From positions 1 through 12,916 of the forward strand of contig DASWUD010000009.1 of assembly GCA_036401755.1 (NCBI GenBank): a DNA stretch of 12,916 nucleotides, in the 5' to 3' direction. Below the pieces are notes generated by a model. The model made no database searches. It saw nothing but the letters and a program-made list of their open reading frames with translations, and had not been told where the DNA came from. This stretch comes from DASWUD01 sp036401755. Its GTDB lineage: Bacteria > Pseudomonadota > Gammaproteobacteria > Thiohalomonadales > Thiohalomonadaceae. Positions 8,312-12,916 of the stretch are shown piece by piece (positions within the stretch are counted from its first letter, which is position 1; each line of letters opens with the position of its first letter). The translations under genes were made by a program, and so were the position numbers.

Positions 8312-11140
8312 GTGAATAATAAGAAACCAGTTATTTTCAGCCTGTTGTCCGCCCTCATCACCACCCCGGCTTTTGCCTTAACCCTGAATGTTTCAAGCGT
8401 GACCGATGATGTGGATGTAAACCCTGGCGACGGGATTTGTGCCACCAGCGGCGGGGCCTGCACACTGCGCGCGGCGGTGCAGGAGGCGAATGCCTCGGCC
8501 GGTGCCGATACGCTCACCCTGGCAGCCGGCACCTATGTCCTCACCCGTGGCGCCGCCGGCGAGGATGCGGGAGCAGAGGGGGACCTTGATATCAAGGATC
8601 ACCTGATTATCACCGGTGCCGGCAATGCTTCGACCATTATCGACGGTAACGGCGCGGACCGTGTGATGGACCTCGGTGATGGGGTTCGTCTCGAACTGCG
8701 CGACCTCACCATCCAGAACGGTGTGGTCCCCCCGGAGTTCTGGTATGGCGGGGCGGTTAGCATGACGAAGTCCAATACCCTGGTGATGTCGGGTGTGCAC
8801 CTCTCCAACAACCAGGCGCTGGAAGGTGGTGCGATCTACTGCATCAACGAGGGGCGCATTGACATCAACGATTCACAGCTTGATGGCAACCACGCCTCTT
8901 CGGGAGATGGGTCGTTTGGTGCCGGTGGGGCGATCCACGCCCTGCAGCGCTGTTCCATTTCCATCGCCAACTCGGTGTTCTCGAACAATAGCGGCAATAC
9001 CTATGGGGGTGCCATCCAGTCAGAACAGGGCGAGTTACTGATCACCGGCTCGCAATTCATCGGCAATACCACGGCCGATGATGGTGGTGCCATCAATAGC
9101 TTTTACGGCAATCAGACTGTTATTGTGGATAGTACCTTTACGGGTAATACGGCAGCAGGCTCTCGTGGTGCGATCAGTTCGGTGGGGCCGATCAAAATCT
9201 TCAACTCCACCTTTAGCAGCAATACGGCCACCTACAACTACTGCGGCGCCTTTGGCTTGTCCGATGCATACCTGGACGGGGTAACCGTTGACGGCAATAT
9301 CGGCGGTGGCGGTTGCCTCTACAACAGCAAGGTGGTGAACAGCGTCTTCAAGAACAATACCTTTGATCCGAGCAAGCAATCTTTGGGTGGCGGGATCAGC
9401 GGCTCCAATGTGGAGATCAGGGATAGCGCCATCATCAATAATAATGCGACGACGTCGGGAGCCTATGTCGGCCAGGGCGGTGGCCTCTATCTCTCCACCC
9501 AGGCAACGGTCGTCAATACCACCATCAGTGGCAATAGTGCCAATGATGGCGGCGCAATCTATGTGGACGCATTCAATCCGGGTACCTATACCTTCACCAA
9601 CGTAACGCTGGCCAATAACAACGCTACGGTTGCCAACAAGGCGGATAATCTGGCGAGCAATGCATTGGCAACGATGACCCTCGCCAACAGCATCGTTGCC
9701 CTCGCAACGAGTGGTGTAAATTGCACTGGTCAGATCACCACGGGCGGGGGGAATGTGGCCAGTGACGCCACCTGCAGCCTGGGGGCCCAGGATAGTGTGG
9801 CTGATCCGCTGTTGCAGACGCTCGATACCACCACTTATGTGCATCCCCTGGCGGCGAGCAGCCCGGCGATCGACGGCGGCGCTGCCTCCGTCACCTGCCC
9901 TGTGGCCGATCAACGCGGTTATCTGCGCACCGATGGCAGCTGTGACAGTGGCGCCTACGAGAGTGGTGCGTCTGCTGTTGCCGTGAAATCTGTCATCGCC
10001 ATTACCGAGAGTTATACCGAAATGCCGGAATACGGCAGTGCCATCTTTACCCTGACGCGCAGTGGCTCAACACAGGGCGAGGTCAGCGTCGCCATCACCA
10101 CGGTATCGGATACCGCCCGCGGTACGGAGGATTACACCCCACTGAGCCAGATCGTGACCTGGGCCGCTGGCGACAGCGCACCGAAGGTGATCGAGGTCCC
10201 GCTCGTGACCGATCAGGCGGTCGAGGGTGATGAGGAGTTTGTGCTGCGCATCGCGGCAGTGTCGCCTAACGGCACCATCGATAGCCTGAAACAGGATGGC
10301 CGTGTCCATATCTTCGATAACGACGGCAATTATGGCGTCATCACCATTGATTCGGCCTACTCCCGATGGGAGAACCACGGCGCGTTGACCATTTGGGTAG
10401 CGCGCCTCTATGGCAGCGACAAAGATTACTCCGTCGACTATCGGACGGTGGCAGGCACGGCCGTGGATGGTGTCGATTTCACTGGCGTGAGCGGCACGCT
10501 GCACTGGAGTGCGGGTGACGCCGAGCCGAAGCCCATCACCATCGAGATCAGCAACGATGCCCTGGTCGAGGGGGCAGAGCAGTTCACCCTGGAGCTCTTC
10601 AACCACACTCGAACGATGGGCGACATCACCGATACGGCGACGGTTACCATCGAGGACGATGAGTCGTGGGCAGTGTTCGATTTCTCCAGCAGCACCTACA
10701 GCGTCAGCGAGGGTGCCGGTAAACTGGCGGTGACGGTGGTGCGCTCGGGCAAGCTGAATGTCGAGGCCAAAGTCAACTTGAGTACAGATCTAACCGGTGG
10801 CACGGCAACCGTCAATGATGCACAGGCATATTCCCAGCAGCTGGTGTTCGCCGCCGGCGAGGTGTCCAAGACGGTCAACATCGTCATCAACAAAGACAGC
10901 GAGGTTGAGAGTGCAGAAACTCTGCCTTTATATCTGTGGTCGCCGGTGAATGGGAAACTGGGCGATGTGACCAACGCGGTGGCTACCATCACCGATGGCG
11001 GTAGCGCACCACCCCCGAGCAGCACTTCTGCGGCAGCTCCCTCAAGTGGCGGTGGCGGCAGCCTGGAATTGGCGATGCTGTTATTGCTGCTGGTTTTCTG
11101 GTTTGTAATGCCTGCCCATTCCTGGGCGAGGCGCGGCTAG
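8312..11140 (+). CDS. Secreted beta-helix / Calx-beta surface protein with C-terminal anchor
   Basis: 942 residues. GTG start with GAGAG seven bases upstream. Residues 1-22 form a Sec signal peptide (NNKK, hydrophobic core, cleavage expected after AFA). Residues ~25-70 hold TLNVSSVTDD...GICATSGGACTLRAAVQEANA, the CSLREA-like entry of choice-of-anchor-Q proteins. Residues ~85-490 form a right-handed beta-helix with repeated GGAI/GGAV and FxxN/LxxN units. A choice-of-anchor-type end (LAASSPAIDGG...DQRGYLRTDGSCDSGAYE) follows to ~550. Three Calx-beta domains follow (about 555-670, 671-785, 786-898). Domains 1 and 2 have the typical DYTPLS/DFTGVSGTLHWSAGD and VEGDEEF/VEGAEQF blocks. A Pro/Ser linker leads to SGGGGSLELAM, a hydrophobic helix and a basic end, resembling a GlyGly-CTERM sorting tail. 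I infer an exported, probably cell-surface, adhesin-like or carbohydrate-contacting protein. It is not clearly enzymatic. Asn/Thr-rich composition lowers GC relative to neighbours. Confidence 0.9.
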   Translation: MNNKKPVIFSLLSALITTPAFALTLNVSSVTDDVDVNPGDGICATSGGACTLRAAVQEANASAGADTLTLAAGTYVLTRGAAGEDAGAEGDLDIKDHLIITGAGNASTIIDGNGADRVMDLGDGVRLELRDLTIQNGVVPPEFWYGGAVSMTKSNTLVMSGVHLSNNQALEGGAIYCINEGRIDINDSQLDGNHASSGDGSFGAGGAIHALQRCSISIANSVFSNNSGNTYGGAIQSEQGELLITGSQFIGNTTADDGGAINSFYGNQTVIVDSTFTGNTAAGSRGAISSVGPIKIFNSTFSSNTATYNYCGAFGLSDAYLDGVTVDGNIGGGGCLYNSKVVNSVFKNNTFDPSKQSLGGGISGSNVEIRDSAIINNNATTSGAYVGQGGGLYLSTQATVVNTTISGNSANDGGAIYVDAFNPGTYTFTNVTLANNNATVANKADNLASNALATMTLANSIVALATSGVNCTGQITTGGGNVASDATCSLGAQDSVADPLLQTLDTTTYVHPLAASSPAIDGGAASVTCPVADQRGYLRTDGSCDSGAYESGASAVAVKSVIAITESYTEMPEYGSAIFTLTRSGSTQGEVSVAITTVSDTARGTEDYTPLSQIVTWAAGDSAPKVIEVPLVTDQAVEGDEEFVLRIAAVSPNGTIDSLKQDGRVHIFDNDGNYGVITIDSAYSRWENHGALTIWVARLYGSDKDYSVDYRTVAGTAVDGVDFTGVSGTLHWSAGDAEPKPITIEISNDALVEGAEQFTLELFNHTRTMGDITDTATVTIEDDESWAVFDFSSSTYSVSEGAGKLAVTVVRSGKLNVEAKVNLSTDLTGGTATVNDAQAYSQQLVFAAGEVSKTVNIVINKDSEVESAETLPLYLWSPVNGKLGDVTNAVATITDGGSAPPPSSTSAAAPSSGGGGSLELAMLLLLLVFWFVMPAHSWARRG

Positions 11141-11164
11141 CACAGCCGCCTCTCCGCGACATTG

Positions 11165-11183
11165 CCCGCCGCTTAGCGGCGGG
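11165..11183. terminator. GC-rich hairpin between convergent genes
   Basis: CCCGCCGC-TTA-GCGGCGGG, a perfect 8-bp stem lying 24 bases after the stop of the plus-strand surface protein and 15 bases after the stop of the minus-strand yhcH-like gene. No T-run follows in either direction, so it may end or protect both transcripts without being a textbook intrinsic terminator. Confidence 0.5.
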
Positions 11184-11198
11184 ACGATGTTGATTCAG

Positions 11199-11654
11199 TC
11201 ACGCAGGGTCAACAGCGATCTTCATTACCACTTTGTGGATTTCTCTGTTGCTGACCAATGGGGCGTGGGCATCGTCGGGGAAGAAGATGCAGAAGGAGCC
11301 GGTTGGGGTATTCACCCAGCTATCGACATTGTCACTGAAGAACTGAATGTCCTTCTCTTCGTTGAATTCGTTTACCGGCTGCATGCAATCGCGCAGCGAT
11401 TTCCACCCCATCTCGTCTGTGCCGCTGATGATGTATTGGATATCGATGTAGCGGCGGTGGCATTCCAGCTTGGCATTTGCGCGCTCCTTGCCCGGCCCTT
11501 TGGAGAAGATGGCGATGAGGTTGTCACCGTCGAGGTTGAAGCGGCCCGACTCGATCGACTCGAGATGGGTGGTGCGCAGGTAGTCGAAGGCGCGGGCGAA
11601 GAGGGGATGGAGGGCGGTGTAGCGGTCGGCGTTGGCGAGGGAGTCGAGGATCAT
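11199..11654 (-). CDS. YhcH/YjgK/YiaL family cupin-like protein
   Basis: 151 residues, close to the usual ~150 of this family (DUF386). Characteristic blocks are present: MILDSLANADRY at the start, FNLDGDNLIAIFSKG, then the conserved KLECHRRYIDIQYIISG (Glu64, His66, Asp71, Gln73) and FFPDDAHAP (His130). In related structures the Glu/His residues of these blocks line a metal site in a beta-barrel fold. Some relatives act near sialic-acid or sugar catabolism genes and are suspected sugar isomerases or anomerases. No sugar genes are seen here, so a specific reaction cannot be assigned. The ATG at 11654 has AAGGA seven bases upstream. The gene is flanked by a hairpin at its 3' side and palindromic repeats upstream, so it is probably transcribed on its own or by readthrough from valS. 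Confidence 0.93.
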   Translation of the reverse strand: MILDSLANADRYTALHPLFARAFDYLRTTHLESIESGRFNLDGDNLIAIFSKGPGKERANAKLECHRRYIDIQYIISGTDEMGWKSLRDCMQPVNEFNEEKDIQFFSDNVDSWVNTPTGSFCIFFPDDAHAPLVSNREIHKVVMKIAVDPA

Positions 11655-11717
11655 GGTGGGTTCCTTGTTATTGATGAGAGCCTGACTCTCAACATTGTAT
11701 TAGGAGGGTTGATTGAT

Positions 11718-11769
11718 CCCCTCTCCCTCAGGGCTTTATGCCCCACGGGTAGAGGGTTAGGGAGAGGGG
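11718..11769. repeat. Palindromic intergenic repeat, copy 1
   Basis: A 52-base unit bounded by perfect 11-base inverted arms CCCCTCTCCCT (11718-11728) and AGGGAGAGGGG (11759-11769), with CTTTAT and TAGAGGG inside. C-rich/G-rich arm repeats of this kind are common between genes in many proteobacteria. It is followed on the plus strand by GCAAAATTTTT, which makes it look like a plus-strand terminator although no plus-strand gene ends here. Confidence 0.75.
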
Positions 11770-11814
11770 AGCAAAATTTTTCGCATGCTCATCTCTTGTT
11801 GTGAGTAATTGGGA

Positions 11815-11867
11815 CCCCTCTCCCCCGCCTTTATCCTCGTTAGAGGGCTCCCCCTGAGGGGGAGGGG
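11815..11867. repeat. Palindromic intergenic repeat, copy 2
   Basis: A 53-base unit in the same orientation as copy 1, starting CCCCTCTCCCCC (11815-11826) and ending GGGGGAGGGG (11858-11867). It shares the internal CTTTAT and TAGAGGG. It also contains a perfect 7-bp hairpin CTCCCCC-TGA-GGGGGAG at 11848-11864. It begins 30 bases past the valS stop, so it may shape the 3' end of the valS transcript; no T-run follows in that direction. Confidence 0.72.
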
Positions 11868-11896
11868 TGTCCATCGCTTCGTCTGTGCGCTGTTAG

Positions 11897-12916
11897 TTAT
11901 AGCCGCTCGATCTTCGCCTGCTGCTCGGTGAGTTGGGTGAGGGCGTTGCGCATGTCGGCGAGGCGTCCCTTCTCCTTCTCCACCAGCTCGGCAGGGGCCT
12001 TGGCGACGAAGTTGTCGTTGCCGAGGCGGCCGGCGAGTTTTTCGATCTCGATCTCCAACTTGCCGATCTCCTTGGTGAGACGCGCGAGCTCCGCCTCTTT
12101 GTCGATAAGGCCGGCCATCGGCACCAGCAGGCGCATCTCACCGACCAGCGCGATGGCCGACTCGGGGGCGGTGGTGCCGGCGGCGAGCCAGGTGATCGAT
12201 GCGGTGCGCGCCAGGCGTTGCAGGAACAGTTCGTTGCGCTGCAGGCGCGCCTGATCATCGCTGGAGCCGTTCTGCAGCAGCACTGGCAGCGCCTTGCTCG
12301 GCGGAATGTTCATGCCGGAGCGGATCTTGCGGATGCCGACGATGAAGTCCATTACCCACTGCATTTCACCTTCAGCCGAGGCATCGACGCTGAGCTCGCC
12401 GGCCTGCGGGTAGTGCTGACGCATGATGGTGTTGGTCGCTCCCGGCGTCCTGCCTCCCGCGACACTAGCACCTCCCTGTGCGTCGCCCTTAACACCCGCC
12501 AGCGGCGCGACGCGCTGCCAGATCTCTTCGGTGATGTAGGGCATGATCGGGTGGGCAAGGCGCAGCAGCGCCTCCAGCACCTGCACCAGAGTGCGGCGCG
12601 TGCCGCGCTGTTGCGCCTCAGAGGCGTCACCGCTGGTGAGCACCGGCTTGGAGAGCTCCAGGTACCAGTCGCAGTATTCGTTCCAGGTGAAGTCGTAGAT
12701 CGCCTGCGCCGCGTGGTCGAAGCGGTAGCCGGTGATCGCGTCGTTGACCGCAGCGACAGTCTTCGCGAAGCGCGAGAGGATCCAGCGGTCGGCCAGCGAC
12801 AGCTCAATCTCACCACCGGTTTGGCCACAATCCTTCCCCTCGGTGTTCATCAGCACATAGCGTGCTGCGTTCCACAGCTTGTTGCAGAAGTTGCGGTAGC
12901 CCTCGATGCGGCCGGT
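11897..12916 (-). CDS. valS: Valyl-tRNA synthetase, C-terminal part (5' end outside window)
   Basis: The frame is open to the right edge; the last 339 residues are present. It starts within TGRIEGYRNFCNKLWNAARYVL and continues MNTEGKDCG, LSLADRWILSRF, FTWNEYCDWYLELSKPVL, RLAHPIMPYITEEIWQRV and IRSGMNIPPSKALPV. These match the class I ValRS anticodon-binding domain almost block for block against the E. coli enzyme as I remember it. The final ~70 residues (KEAELARLTKEIGKLEIEIEKL... to KIERL) form the family's C-terminal coiled-coil arm that contacts tRNA-Val. The catalytic core with HIGH and KMSKS lies outside the window. The enzyme charges tRNA-Val with valine in the cytoplasm. Oddity: about 16 extra residues (GDAQGGASVAGGRTPGA) sit between RVAPLAGVK and NTIMRQHYP, where the E. 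coli protein has a short loop. Confidence 0.97.
   Translation of the reverse strand, partial: TGRIEGYRNFCNKLWNAARYVLMNTEGKDCGQTGGEIELSLADRWILSRFAKTVAAVNDAITGYRFDHAAQAIYDFTWNEYCDWYLELSKPVLTSGDASEAQQRGTRRTLVQVLEALLRLAHPIMPYITEEIWQRVAPLAGVKGDAQGGASVAGGRTPGATNTIMRQHYPQAGELSVDASAEGEMQWVMDFIVGIRKIRSGMNIPPSKALPVLLQNGSSDDQARLQRNELFLQRLARTASITWLAAGTTAPESAIALVGEMRLLVPMAGLIDKEAELARLTKEIGKLEIEIEKLAGRLGNDNFVAKAPAELVEKEKGRLADMRNALTQLTEQQAKIERL
12435..12478. repeat. Repeat-like GC-rich insertion within valS
   Basis: This segment encodes the Gly-rich extra loop of ValS. On the coding strand it contains three spaced GGGAG/GGAGG-type boxes and a GTCGC/GCGAC inverted pair (12435-12439, 12459-12463) around a GGC-GTCCT-GCC mini-hairpin. 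It looks like a dispersed intergenic repeat that inserted in frame. No second copy is visible in this window, so this remains a suggestion. Confidence 0.4.

Noticed and set aside
9035..9913. 292-residue minus-strand reading frame inside the surface-protein gene
   Set aside because: Shadow of the beta-helix coding sequence, whose repeats, signal peptide and domains support the plus strand.
11187..11804. 205-residue plus-strand reading frame opposite the yhcH-like gene
   Set aside because: It is the antisense shadow of a clearly recognised family protein and runs through the palindromic repeat; its composition shows no domain.

Overview
The window is high-GC (clearly above 55% by eye), gene-dense DNA of proteobacterial type. 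The valyl-tRNA synthetase fragment follows the E. coli protein closely, the surface protein ends in a GlyGly-CTERM-like tail, and several genes belong to families common in Gammaproteobacteria. A gammaproteobacterium is the most likely source. I cannot name the genus from sequence alone.

Layout from left to right. (1) Plus strand, 1-2523: the C-terminal part of an M48-family membrane metallopeptidase with a long extra C-terminal region, then a YcaD-like major facilitator transporter. They lie 27 bp apart and are probably co-transcribed. (2) Minus strand, 7393 down to 2571: a TetR-type repressor, a HlyD/MacA-like membrane-fusion adaptor, an FtsX/MacB-like permease and a LolD/MacB-like ATPase. 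These are joined by stop/start overlaps of 4, 4 and 8 bp, and a CaCA-family cation exchanger follows 104 bp downstream. A near-consensus promoter with a 6-2-6 palindrome just downstream of its -10 box precedes tetR, so the cluster reads as a self-repressed efflux operon. An outer-membrane TolC-like partner is not in the window. (3) 7394-8311: two intergenic stretches flanking a small minus-strand GlsB/YeaQ/YmgE membrane protein. (4) Plus strand, 8312-11140: a 942-residue secreted protein with a signal peptide, a choice-of-anchor-Q (CSLREA-like) N-terminus, a right-handed beta-helix rich in GGAI/FxxN repeats, three Calx-beta domains and a C-terminal GlyGly-CTERM-like anchor. (5) Minus strand, 11654-11199: a YhcH/YjgK/YiaL cupin-like protein. 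(6) 11655-11896: two tandem copies of a C-rich/G-rich palindromic repeat. (7) Minus strand, from the right edge down to 11897: the C-terminal 339 residues of valyl-tRNA synthetase, with an apparent in-frame Gly-rich insertion of about 16 residues.

Nothing here is clearly a new defence, mobile or RNA system; I see no CRISPR array, tRNA, rRNA or insertion sequence. The points most worth a second look are the multi-domain surface protein, the palindromic operator and the possible inclusion of a Ca2+/cation exchanger in the efflux operon, the TerB-like repeat in the M48 protein tail, and the repeat-like insertion inside valS.
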